64,000 nt of DNA. Origin: Octadecabacter algicola (GTDB lineage Bacteria > Pseudomonadota > Alphaproteobacteria > Rhodobacterales > Rhodobacteraceae). Positions 34,409 through 43,222 of this stretch are shown piece by piece; the stretch's first letter is position 1; the number at the start of each line of letters is the position of its first letter. The DNA lies in NCBI RefSeq assembly GCF_021532625.1, contig NZ_JAKGAR010000002.1, positions 310,001 through 374,000 on the forward strand, given 5' to 3'. A model generated the notes under the pieces. That model was not told the DNA's origin, ran no database searches, and was given only the letters and a program-made list of their open reading frames with translations. Position numbers and translations under genes: made by a program.

Positions 34409-36372
34409 CAGGTTTCTTCCGTGTCGCGGCCGGGTTGGATGTCGCGGATCATGCTGTCCAACCGACGTTGCTGTTCGGCTACCTGGCCACGAACGGCAGA
34501 CGGATAAGCCGACAATGGCGGGGTGCCGTCGTACAAGGCCTGAAGCAAGATATCACGCGCGATTGGCGCTGCGGCGGTGGACCCGCCTCCGCCATGTTCC
34601 ACAACTACTGCGACTGCGTATTTCGGGTTTTCAGCAGGTGCGAAGGCCACATAAAGCGCGTGGTCGCGTGCTTCCCACGGAAGGTCCGCGTTTCGCGTGA
34701 TGACGTTACCGTTTTCATCCCGCGCAATGGCACGAACTTGGCTGGTTCCGGTCTTACCGGCCATCTTAAATTCTTCGACGGCAATTCGGGCGCGATAGGC
34801 GGTGCCTCGTGAATTGTTCGAGACGTCATACATCGCACGGCGAACGCGGCGCAGGTTGTTTTCATTGATGCCTAGGCTTTCGCCTGCGCCAGAGGGTTGT
34901 TCCACACCGTCAATTGATCGAACAAGACGAGGGGACACAGCACGCCCAGTAGCGATACGTGCGGACATCACGGCCAATTGTAGGGGCGACGTCGCCACAT
35001 AGCCCTGACCGATTGACGCGTTCACCGTATCGCCAACACGCCAGTCTTCGCCGCGGGTTTCGCGTTTCCATGCTTTGTCCGGCATGATGCCGGACCTAAT
35101 CGCAGACATAGGTAGGTCATGACGTTCGCCAAGGCCAAGCTTGCGGCCCATGGCCGCAATTTTATCTATGCCGACACGCTGGGCGATATCGTAGTAATAG
35201 ACGTCGCAGGACTGTTTCAGGCTTTCGTTCAGGTTCATGTTGCCATGACCTGACCGTTTCCAGCAGTGGAAACGCACATCAAATACATCCGCGTGGCCGA
35301 CGCAGCGCACGGTGTCTTCTGCTTCTACAACGCCATCTTCCAAAGCGGCTAGCGCCGTTACCATCTTGAAGGTAGATCCCGGAGGGTAGGTACCCTGCAC
35401 GGTTTTCGCCGCAAGAGGGCGGCGGTGCAGTTTGGGGTCGACCTCACGTTCGTTAAGTTCATTCCAGAGCGTTGTAGAAATCCCCTGGACAAAGACGTTG
35501 GGGTCATACGTTGGCGCCGATGCAATACCCCTGATGTCACCGTTCGTGACATCCATGACGATCGCCGCTGCGGAATCACCGTCCAGCCGTGCTTGCATGT
35601 AGTTTTGCAGCTTTGCGTCGACCGTGAGCTGAATGTCGGCTCCGGGAATGCCTTCGACGCGATCGAGTTCGCGCATAACACGTCCAGCGGCGTTGACCTC
35701 GACCCGTTTCGTGCCAGCCGATCCGCGCAATTCCTGTTCAAGGCGGTTTTCGACCATCGTCTTACCGATCTGGAAACGGGGAATTTGTAATAGGGGGTCT
35801 TGGTCTTCGATGCGGCTCAGGTCGTAGTCACTAACGGGGCCGACATATCCGACGACATGAGCCAGATCAGCCCCCTGCGGGTAGATACGACTGCGGCCCA
35901 ATTCAGCTACGACACCTGGCAACGCGGGCGCGTTGACGGTCACGCGCGCGACGTCTTCCCATGTCATCCGCTCGGCAACCGTGACAGGCACAAACGGGGA
36001 CCGTGCCTTGAGCTCTTCGCGTGCCTTTTCGAGCCGCTCAGGGTCTAGCGCGATCAGTCGTCCAAGGCGGGCAAGAATTTCATCGACGTCACCTGCACCT
36101 TCACGGGTCATCGTAACGGTGTAGTGCTGCTCATTATCCGCAATTACCACCCCGTTGACATCATAGATTAGGCCGCGGGCTGGGGGGATTAGGCCGATGT
36201 TGATACGGTTTTCTTCTGCAAGCATGCGAAACGTGTCGGCTTGTTCGACCTGCATTGACCCCATTCGGGCGCCCAAAATACCAATGATCCCCAGTTGCGC
36301 CGTGCCAAGCAGCATCGCACGTCGCGAAAGGCGACGGTTGCTGTCTTCGGTTTCCTTGGGCCCGCGTTTCAT
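34408..36372 (-). CDS. mrdA: Penicillin-binding protein 2 (elongasome transpeptidase)
   Basis: This 654-residue membrane-anchored transpeptidase cross-links peptidoglycan during elongation. There is one N-terminal helix (AMLLGTAQLGIIGILGARM), then a dimerisation domain (residues 60-240). The transpeptidase domain has the catalytic SxxK in YPPGSTFKMVTAL at about 332-335, the SxN-type motif as QSCDVYYYDIAQRVG and KTGTS in EFKMAGKTGTSQV. It sits between mreD and rodA; the start at 36372 overlaps mreD by four bases. Tightly coupled with rodA, its functional partner. Confidence 0.97.
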   Translation of the reverse strand: MKRGPKETEDSNRRLSRRAMLLGTAQLGIIGILGARMGSMQVEQADTFRMLAEENRINIGLIPPARGLIYDVNGVVIADNEQHYTVTMTREGAGDVDEILARLGRLIALDPERLEKAREELKARSPFVPVTVAERMTWEDVARVTVNAPALPGVVAELGRSRIYPQGADLAHVVGYVGPVSDYDLSRIEDQDPLLQIPRFQIGKTMVENRLEQELRGSAGTKRVEVNAAGRVMRELDRVEGIPGADIQLTVDAKLQNYMQARLDGDSAAAIVMDVTNGDIRGIASAPTYDPNVFVQGISTTLWNELNEREVDPKLHRRPLAAKTVQGTYPPGSTFKMVTALAALEDGVVEAEDTVRCVGHADVFDVRFHCWKRSGHGNMNLNESLKQSCDVYYYDIAQRVGIDKIAAMGRKLGLGERHDLPMSAIRSGIMPDKAWKRETRGEDWRVGDTVNASIGQGYVATSPLQLAVMSARIATGRAVSPRLVRSIDGVEQPSGAGESLGINENNLRRVRRAMYDVSNNSRGTAYRARIAVEEFKMAGKTGTSQVRAIARDENGNVITRNADLPWEARDHALYVAFAPAENPKYAVAVVVEHGGGGSTAAAPIARDILLQALYDGTPPLSAYPSAVRGQVAEQQRRLDSMIRDIQPGRDTEET

Positions 36373-37001
36373 ATCCTGTGTCCTAGTTCGTCCACTTGAC
36401 CCGGAGCTGGTCGGCTAACGCCAAATAGGATGTAGGAGAGAAAAACAACCAGCGGGTAGGCCAGTATATTAAGACTCAATTGTAGCAATCCCAACCCTAA
36501 CGATGCATCGGAAACCAAAACCATCGATAATGTGAACCAATAGATGCCAGAGATTACGGCAATTCCAGTGCTGACGGTTGCCCATTCCAACCAGAATGGC
36601 ATCGTACGCAGGTGGCGCGCTCGGCCCCGCAGTATCTCTGTAAGGATGATAACCAAGGCCGTCCAAAGCCCCGGCGGGCGTTGAAACAACATGTCCGCCA
36701 GAAAGAAGATCGCAGCGATAACGAAAACAGGAGCAAAAGACGGGCGGCGCGAAACCCACGTGACAGTGAGCAACAACAAGAAACTTGGGGTGATCCAACG
36801 TTTTGGATCAGCAAAGGTTTCAAATTCTATCGGCGAAGATGGGGTGGCGCCACGTTGTTCGATTGGCCAAAGCGACGTTCCCCCTAAACCGGGTGGGACT
36901 GTTTCCAACGGAATGAGTTGGCAAAAGATGAGGAATAAGCCGAGAAAGGCGAAAGTTATTCGACCAATCCATTTGCGACGGTTGAGCGTATTGTCAGCCA
37001 T
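36369..37001 (-). CDS. mreD: Rod shape-determining protein MreD
   Basis: This is a small integral membrane protein (210 residues) of the elongasome. The frame is open upstream to 37121, but the ATG at 37001 (MADNTLNRRKWIGRI) overlaps the mreC stop by eight bases and gives the family's normal length. Five or so membrane segments are visible (ITFAFLGLFLIFCQLIPL, SFLLLLTVTW, VIAAIFFLADMLF, ISGIYWFTLSMVLV, LAYPLVVFLSYILFG). The segment FFLADMLFQRPPGLWTALVIILTE matches the conserved MreD core. It lies between mreC and mrdA. Confidence 0.92.
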   Translation of the reverse strand: MADNTLNRRKWIGRITFAFLGLFLIFCQLIPLETVPPGLGGTSLWPIEQRGATPSSPIEFETFADPKRWITPSFLLLLTVTWVSRRPSFAPVFVIAAIFFLADMLFQRPPGLWTALVIILTEILRGRARHLRTMPFWLEWATVSTGIAVISGIYWFTLSMVLVSDASLGLGLLQLSLNILAYPLVVFLSYILFGVSRPAPGQVDELGHRI

Positions 37002-37917
37002 CCGAACCATCGCCTGAGCCGTCGTCCGCCTCTGTATCCTCAGTTGAAACAGGCGCGAAAAGGGGCGCAAGAAGTGAGCCGGCTTCTTCGATGCGGGCGG
37101 CAGGCTGGCTGCGCAAGACACGAAGGAATTCTAAACGTTCCAAATCTGCAGACAATCGTGTGCGCAAACGACCATCAGTCCCACGCGCAAGTTGTCCAAC
37201 GGGCAAGTCGGCAGGGAAAACACCGCCATCGCCAGATGTTACGACGCGATCACCCGGTTTCACGAGGTCGGTGTCTTCGATGAACTGTAAAAGTGGGTTA
37301 ATCGTGTTGTCACCTGACAGAATTGCCCGCTGTCCGGATGGTTGGATCGTAACCGGAATCTGGCTTGAGGTGTCGGTAACAAGGATCACGCGCGAAGTTT
37401 GTTCGCCAACGCCGGAAATCCGCCCGACGAGGCCAATCCCATCCATGGCAGGCCAGCCATCAAGGATACCGTCGCGGGATCCGACGTTCAGCAGGACTGA
37501 TTGCCGGTAGGGCGATCCGGAATCCGCCATCACAACACCTGTAATCCGCGTTAGCTGGGGATCAAGCTGGACATTGATAAGCTCACGGAGGCGCGCGTTC
37601 TCTTGGTCTAGCTGGATTGCAGCCTCGCGCCAGCTTTTCATGTCCTGAAGCTCGCGGCGAAGATCGACGTTTTGCTGGGCAAGGCGTTGATAGGATTGGA
37701 AGTCTGACAGTAAATTTGCAATGCCAGTCACAGGTGCCATGGCCCAATCGAAACTGGGGACCACGGCGTCAATCACCATCATCCGAAACCGTTCAACGCG
37801 TGGGTTGTCGATGCGCCAGATCAGGAACGTGCCCAGAAGGAACAGGACCAAAACACCGACCAGCAAGCGCCGGACGGGATTAACATAGTCTTCCTTCTGC
37901 TGTCGGTCCCGTGCCAA
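36994..37917 (-). CDS. mreC: Rod shape-determining protein MreC
   Basis: This periplasmic elongasome scaffold (307 residues) has a short cytoplasmic N-terminus and one membrane helix (LLVGVLVLFLLGTFLIW). A coiled coil follows (YQRLAQQNVDLRRELQDMKSWREAAIQLDQENARLRELI) before the beta-rich MreC domain (VMADSGSPYRQSVLLNVGSRDGI, GLVGRISGVGEQTSRVILVTD, KPGDRVVTSGDGGVFPADLPVG). The C-terminus is acidic (TEDTEADDGSGDGSDG). It lies 17 bases downstream of mreB and overlaps mreD by eight bases. Confidence 0.96.
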   Translation of the reverse strand: MARDRQQKEDYVNPVRRLLVGVLVLFLLGTFLIWRIDNPRVERFRMMVIDAVVPSFDWAMAPVTGIANLLSDFQSYQRLAQQNVDLRRELQDMKSWREAAIQLDQENARLRELINVQLDPQLTRITGVVMADSGSPYRQSVLLNVGSRDGILDGWPAMDGIGLVGRISGVGEQTSRVILVTDTSSQIPVTIQPSGQRAILSGDNTINPLLQFIEDTDLVKPGDRVVTSGDGGVFPADLPVGQLARGTDGRLRTRLSADLERLEFLRVLRSQPAARIEEAGSLLAPLFAPVSTEDTEADDGSGDGSDG

Positions 37918-37934
37918 TAACGCGGCCCCCTAGA

Positions 37935-39011
<1,077 letters not shown>

Positions 39012-39085
39012 CTAAGAGTACGGACCCTCGCGCTTATAGGGCGGGGCGGTGTTGGTGGGAAGGGGGGTTGCGTGAAGGCTGCGCG

Positions 39086-39685
39086 TTATTCCGCCACGAT
39101 TTCATCAAAGAAGACGCCATTTAAGGGCGCGCCGTCGGGGCCAAGCCGGATCGAGCTAAGAACTAAACCAAGGTCAGGGGCATAGGACTTTTCAAATCGC
39201 AGTGGTGCAGACCCATCCAAAGCCAAGCTTTCGTCAATTCGCCAGACGTCATAGGCGCACGCGCCGATCTGGGCTTCGCCAAAGCCGATAATGCGGGCAG
39301 AATAAGCGCCTTGGTTGATAGTCTCACCATCTGACACAAGGGAAACGGTTGTGGACCACTCGCGCAAAGATGGGAGAGAGTTCAGCGCAGTCGTGTCGTC
39401 GGTATAGAGCAATGCAAGAGTGCCATTTGCGCCGATCCTTTGTGTGACCGTTAGTGGGTGTTCGTAAAGCGAAGACGTCGATTCGGGAGCGGCTCCGCGT
39501 TGCGAAACGCGCGCCTCGGCGAGGCCAACGGGTGTTTGGGTTTGGACTACGGAAAAGAACGGGTCAAAACGTGTCAGTCGAATTCCGGTTTCAAGATCTG
39601 CGTTTGTTGGGCAGGTTTCGGCGCCTGCGGCGAGCGGGGTGGCCGCAGCGACAAGCGCTGCGGCAAAGATGCTTCGCATCTTCAT
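39086..39685 (-). CDS. Hypothetical secreted protein downstream of leuA
   Basis: This 199-residue protein has a signal peptide (MKMRSIFAAALVAAATPLAAGA, cleavage before ETCPTNADL). The rest is beta-rich and soluble, with two cysteines that could form a disulfide (TCPTN and GACAYDVW), so it is probably periplasmic. No family is recognised. The ATG at 39685 overlaps the leuA stop by four bases (ATGA), so it is co-transcribed with and translationally coupled to leuA. No link to leucine synthesis is evident. A start at 39679 (MRSIF) is also possible. Confidence 0.7.
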   Translation of the reverse strand: MKMRSIFAAALVAAATPLAAGAETCPTNADLETGIRLTRFDPFFSVVQTQTPVGLAEARVSQRGAAPESTSSLYEHPLTVTQRIGANGTLALLYTDDTTALNSLPSLREWSTTVSLVSDGETINQGAYSARIIGFGEAQIGACAYDVWRIDESLALDGSAPLRFEKSYAPDLGLVLSSIRLGPDGAPLNGVFFDEIVAE

Positions 39686-41241
39686 TCTCCTGCGTCGGTG
39701 TAGCGAATTTCCGGTGTGTCAGATCCAGCGGCGACCTTGTCGCGCCGTACCAGTAAGCGGTTGAGTGCGTTGATGTAGGCTTTGGCAGATGCAGCGACTG
39801 TGTCGGTGTCAGCGGATTGACCGGTGGCAATACGGCCTTCTTCTTCCATGCGAACGGATACGGTCGCTTGCGCGTCAGTGCCTTCTGTCACGGCGTGCAC
39901 CTGATAAAGCTGCAACCGAGCGCCGTGTGGGAACAGAGCTTTCACAGCATTGAAAGTCGCATCAACGGGGCCATCGCCTGTGGCAGATGTACTGTGATCT
40001 TTGCCATCAATTTCGAGAACCATGTCGGCCTTTTGCGGGCCGTTCATGCCACATACGACAGTCAGGTCCTTCAGTTTTAGACGGTCGTCTTCGGTTTCGT
40101 TCTGACGGATCAAGGCGATCAGGTCGTCGTCGAAGACTTCCTTTTTGCGGTCCGCCAAATCCTTAAAGCGCACGAAAACGTCTTTCAGTTCGTTGTCGCC
40201 CATTTCGTAGCCGAGCTTTTCCAGCTTATCGCGCAGCGCTGCGCGGCCAGAGTGTTTGCCCAGCGGCAGGGATGTGCCGCTCAGGCCGACATCTTCGGGT
40301 TTCATCACCTCGAAAGTTTCGCGGTTCTTCAACATGCCGTCTTGGTGAATGCCTGATTCATGGGCAAAGGCGTTCTTGCCAACGATGGCTTTGTTGAACT
40401 GCACAGGGAAGCCAGAAACCGTCGCGACGCGGCGCGAGATGTTCATGATCTTGGTTGTGTCGATCTTGGTATTAAATGGCATGATGTCTTTGCGGACTTT
40501 CATCGCCATGACGACTTCTTCGAGCGCAGTGTTACCTGCGCGTTCGCCCAAGCCATTGATTGTGCATTCAATTTGGCGCGCGCCACCCGCGACAGCGGCC
40601 AGCGAGTTCGCGGTCGCCATGCCAAGGTCATTGTGACAATGGGTCGAGAAGATCACAGTCTCTGCGTTGTCCACTTCGGCGATCAGGCGTTTGATCAGGT
40701 CAGCGGATTCGACAGGTTCGGTGTAGCCTACGGTGTCAGGGATGTTGATCGTCGTCGCACCCGCTTTGATTGCGATATCAACTGTGCGTTTCAGGAAATC
40801 CCACTCGGTGCGGGTCGCGTCCATGGAGGACCATTGAACGTTGTCACACAGATTGCGAGCATGGGTGACGCATTCGTGAATGCGTTCCGCCATTTCATCC
40901 ATGGTCAGGTTCGGGATTGCGCGGTGCAGCGGGGACGTGCCGATAAACGTATGAATACGCGGGGATTTCGCGTGTTTTACCGCTTCCCAGCAGCGGTCGA
41001 TGTCTTTGAGGTTGGCACGAGACAGCCCGCAGATAGTTGACCCGTCGGCGCGTTTCGCGATTTCGGATACCGCGTTGAAGTCGCCCTCAGAGGCAATCGG
41101 GAAGCCCGCTTCGATGATGTCGACACCCATGTCGTCCAGCATTTCGGCGATTTCCAGTTTCTCGTCGTGAGTCATTGTCGCGCCTGGGGATTGCTCGCCG
41201 TCGCGCAGAGTCGTGTCAAAGATCAGAACTTGATCGGTCAT
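39682..41241 (-). CDS. leuA: 2-isopropylmalate synthase
   Basis: This 519-residue enzyme of the long LeuA type 1 form condenses acetyl-CoA and 2-oxoisovalerate in the first step of leucine synthesis. The catalytic TIM barrel has FDTTLRDGEQSPGATM, the metal site STHCHNDLGMATANSLAAV, INGLGERAGNTALEEVVM and AFAHESGIHQDGMLKNRETFE. The C-terminal leucine-binding regulatory domain is present (residues 390-510), so feedback inhibition is expected. AAGGAAAT precedes the ATG at 41241. A leucine-rich leader peptide and alternative hairpins lie just upstream, implying attenuation-type control. Confidence 0.98.
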   Translation of the reverse strand: MTDQVLIFDTTLRDGEQSPGATMTHDEKLEIAEMLDDMGVDIIEAGFPIASEGDFNAVSEIAKRADGSTICGLSRANLKDIDRCWEAVKHAKSPRIHTFIGTSPLHRAIPNLTMDEMAERIHECVTHARNLCDNVQWSSMDATRTEWDFLKRTVDIAIKAGATTINIPDTVGYTEPVESADLIKRLIAEVDNAETVIFSTHCHNDLGMATANSLAAVAGGARQIECTINGLGERAGNTALEEVVMAMKVRKDIMPFNTKIDTTKIMNISRRVATVSGFPVQFNKAIVGKNAFAHESGIHQDGMLKNRETFEVMKPEDVGLSGTSLPLGKHSGRAALRDKLEKLGYEMGDNELKDVFVRFKDLADRKKEVFDDDLIALIRQNETEDDRLKLKDLTVVCGMNGPQKADMVLEIDGKDHSTSATGDGPVDATFNAVKALFPHGARLQLYQVHAVTEGTDAQATVSVRMEEEGRIATGQSADTDTVAASAKAYINALNRLLVRRDKVAAGSDTPEIRYTDAGE

Positions 41242-41271
41242 TTTGGTATTTCCTTGTTTTCCTTAGTGTTT

Positions 41272-41322
41272 CTTGGCGCGATCAATCCCCTGAGCGGTCG
41301 CGCCGAAGGGCACGCTCAGAGG
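41272..41322 (-). promoter_or_regulatory. Mutually exclusive stems of the leuA leader
   Basis: On the minus strand, CCTCTGAGCG (41322-41313) pairs with CGCTCAGGGG (41296-41287). Separately, GGCGCGA (41304-41298), extended by CTT beyond a bulged C, pairs with TCGCGCCAAG (41281-41272). The two stems interlock, so only one can form at a time. The stop codon of the leader peptide lies in the first stem, so a ribosome finishing the peptide would block it and favour the second. The second stem lacks a clear U tract, so whether it terminates transcription or affects leuA translation is undecided. Confidence 0.6.
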
Positions 41323-41372
41323 CGACTAAGGAGGAGGCCGAGGAGCGGCCGGATATATGCGATCTGCATCAT
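41316..41372 (-). CDS. leuL: leuA leader peptide (leucine-rich)
   Basis: This open frame of 18 codons encodes MMQIAYIRPLLGLLLSRL, six leucines in the last nine residues, followed by TGA, 75 bases upstream of leuA. This is the expected design of an amino-acid attenuator leader: ribosome stalling at the leucine codons when charged tRNA-Leu is scarce. A TATAGT box at 41385-41380 lies seven bases before the ATG, so the transcript may start at or near the ATG (leaderless). No good -35 box is seen. It is too short for routine gene finding. Confidence 0.8.
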   Translation of the reverse strand: MMQIAYIRPLLGLLLSRL

Positions 41373-41460
41373 GGGTGCGACTATACTCACAGGATTTCGT
41401 TTTGGAAGGGGGTGGTGCAAATTATATGGACGCAGGCTGTGACTGCCTTAAGCTGGATGA

Positions 41461-42120
41461 ATGAAGAAAGCACTGGTCATTGGCGCGTCAGGCGGAGTTG
41501 GGAACGCTTTGGCGCTAGAACTGCAGTCACGCGGATTTGCGGTGACTGGCGTATCGCGATCTGGCGATGGGTTGGATGTAACGAATAAGGATTCGGTTGA
41601 ACGCGTCTTGGGCGGGCTTGAGGGGCCATTTGATGCGGTATTCGTGGCTATTGGAACGTTGGCCGCAGGGGGCGCCCCCGAAAAGGCGCTTGGCGCGATT
41701 GATCCGGCGCGGATGCTGGATATCTACGCTGTGAACGCCGTTGGGCCTGCTCTGGTCCTGGCGCAGCTGGAACGGTTGTTGCCCCAAGATCGCGCCAGTT
41801 TCGTCGGGGTTTTGTCTGCGCGGGTTGGTTCAATTGGCGATAACAAAATCGGTGGGTGGCATTCCTATCGCGCGTCCAAGGCGGCGTTGAACCAGATTGT
41901 TAGGGGGTCGGCGATTGAACTTGGTCGCAAGCGGCGCAGTGCTGTTGTTGTCGCCCTTCATCCAGGCACGGTCGCCACCGAATTTACCCGCGACTACCCA
42001 GCCCACAAAAAGGTGTCAGCCAAAGATGCGGCAGCTGATCTATGTGACGTGATGGAGGGGTTAGAACCCTCACAGTCGGGTCAGTTTTTCGCCTATGATG
42101 GTGTGGAGATCGAGTGGTGA
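41461..42120 (+). CDS. SDR-family oxidoreductase (CsgA/C-factor-like)
   Basis: This short-chain dehydrogenase of 219 residues resembles the compact C-factor group. It has the cofactor loop VIGASGGVGNALALEL at residues 6-21 and a catalytic set in GVLSARVGSIGDNKIGGWHSYRASKAALNQ (Ser, Tyr, Lys). The usual NAG is replaced by AIG in FVAIGTLAAGG. The C-terminus HPGTVATEFTRDYPAHKKVSA matches the family. Substrate unknown. It overlaps the following GNAT gene by four bases (GTGA), so the two are translated together. It is divergent from leuA. Confidence 0.88.
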   Translation: MKKALVIGASGGVGNALALELQSRGFAVTGVSRSGDGLDVTNKDSVERVLGGLEGPFDAVFVAIGTLAAGGAPEKALGAIDPARMLDIYAVNAVGPALVLAQLERLLPQDRASFVGVLSARVGSIGDNKIGGWHSYRASKAALNQIVRGSAIELGRKRRSAVVVALHPGTVATEFTRDYPAHKKVSAKDAAADLCDVMEGLEPSQSGQFFAYDGVEIEW

Positions 42121-42572
42121 GCGATGTGCGACGTCTAAGTGCGGATGACCCTGCTTTGCCCCAAGCGCTTGATGTTATGCGCGCCGCGTTTGCTGGGATG
42201 AACGGGCGGATCAATCCGCCATCGTCATTAGAACGCATGACTGTTGATGATCTTCGTAATCCCGCGTCAGAGGTTTGGGTCCTTGGTCATCCAGTTGTGG
42301 GCACTGTAGTTCTGACGCCAAAACCTCGAGTGTTGTACGTTGGTAAGCTGGCGGTGGCGGGCAAGCGGCGCGGGGTTGGGCGGATGTTGATGACAGTGGC
42401 CGAAGATCGAGCGCGCGCTTTGGGGTTGGAATGGCTCGAGCTGCAAAGCCGAGTAGAACTGGTGGAGGTCCACGCGGTGTTCAAGGCACTAGGGTTTGTA
42501 GAGGTAATGCGCACGACCCATGAGGGCTTCAAGCAGCCCACGAGTATTACGTTTCGGAAAGCTGTTGGGTGA
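42117..42572 (+). CDS. GNAT-family N-acetyltransferase
   Basis: This 151-residue acetyltransferase has the acetyl-CoA loop in LYVGKLAVAGKRRGVGRMLMTVAEDRARALGLEWLELQSR (RRGVG at about residues 84-88) and the C-terminal AVFKALGFVEVMRTTHEGF. The start is GTG at 42117, overlapping the stop of the SDR gene (GTGA); the GTG three bases earlier is an alternative. Acceptor substrate unknown. Together with the SDR gene it forms a small operon. Confidence 0.87.
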   Translation: MSDVRRLSADDPALPQALDVMRAAFAGMNGRINPPSSLERMTVDDLRNPASEVWVLGHPVVGTVVLTPKPRVLYVGKLAVAGKRRGVGRMLMTVAEDRARALGLEWLELQSRVELVEVHAVFKALGFVEVMRTTHEGFKQPTSITFRKAVG

Positions 42573-42576
42573 CGTC

Positions 42577-43179
42577 TTATTGGTTCGTTGTGATAGGTTT
42601 CATTCCTGCGGCTCGAAACAGCTGTAAGAGACGCCCAATTTCTGTTCCTGCTAGGGTTCTGGACGGGTCGGCATTTAACTCAGTTACCATTGATTCAAAT
42701 GACAAAAGCCATACTGGGTTTCCCGCTAAAGCGGCTTGAAATCTCGGATACGTTTCCCAACTTTCTTTATCGCCCCTGATTCTCGTGACCGCAGTCGCGT
42801 AAATGAACTGTCGAGTTCCAGTTGCGGCTTCAATTGTATCAATGAAGGCTTCCGTCCATTTTGGTACCATCAATTCCCGGAAAGCTTGCCAAGCTTTTCT
42901 CCCCCCAACTGTTTTATCGTTTTCGAGTTCAGAGATCTTTGTCGCTACCCTAAAGCCAGATTGCCAACTCTTGCAGCTTACTGCTACGACTCGATCTGAT
43001 CCGGTCTTATTGGGATTATAACCAAGGACATCAATGTCGCTGTGGTTGGAGTCTTTCTGGGTATCATGGTCTGGATGGTCTGTTCGTGGGCGAAATTTGA
43101 TATTGTGGCGAACAAAATAACCGCGGCTGAGTAAGAATTCTCCCACGACTTGCTCAAGGATGTCTTCTTTTGTTGCCAT
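42577..43179 (-). CDS. Restriction-endonuclease-like (PD-(D/E)XK fold) protein
   Basis: This 200-residue protein from the ATG at 43179 (MATKEDILEQVVGEFLLSRGYFVRHN) has the layout of small PD-(D/E)XK proteins: an N-terminal helix, then SDIDVLGYNPNKTG and VVAVSCKSWQSG. The Asp pair and the Lys of the active site are present, but the position normally Glu or Gln before CK is Ser (VSCK). This may reduce or alter nuclease activity. No methyltransferase is adjacent. The frame is open to 43254, but the extension is not supported. Classification rests on motif spacing and is moderately sure. Confidence 0.65.
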   Translation of the reverse strand: MATKEDILEQVVGEFLLSRGYFVRHNIKFRPRTDHPDHDTQKDSNHSDIDVLGYNPNKTGSDRVVAVSCKSWQSGFRVATKISELENDKTVGGRKAWQAFRELMVPKWTEAFIDTIEAATGTRQFIYATAVTRIRGDKESWETYPRFQAALAGNPVWLLSFESMVTELNADPSRTLAGTEIGRLLQLFRAAGMKPITTNQ

Positions 43180-43222
43180 TAGACGGTACTTACATGTGTG
43201 AGGAGTTGCTCCATTTTTCTGT

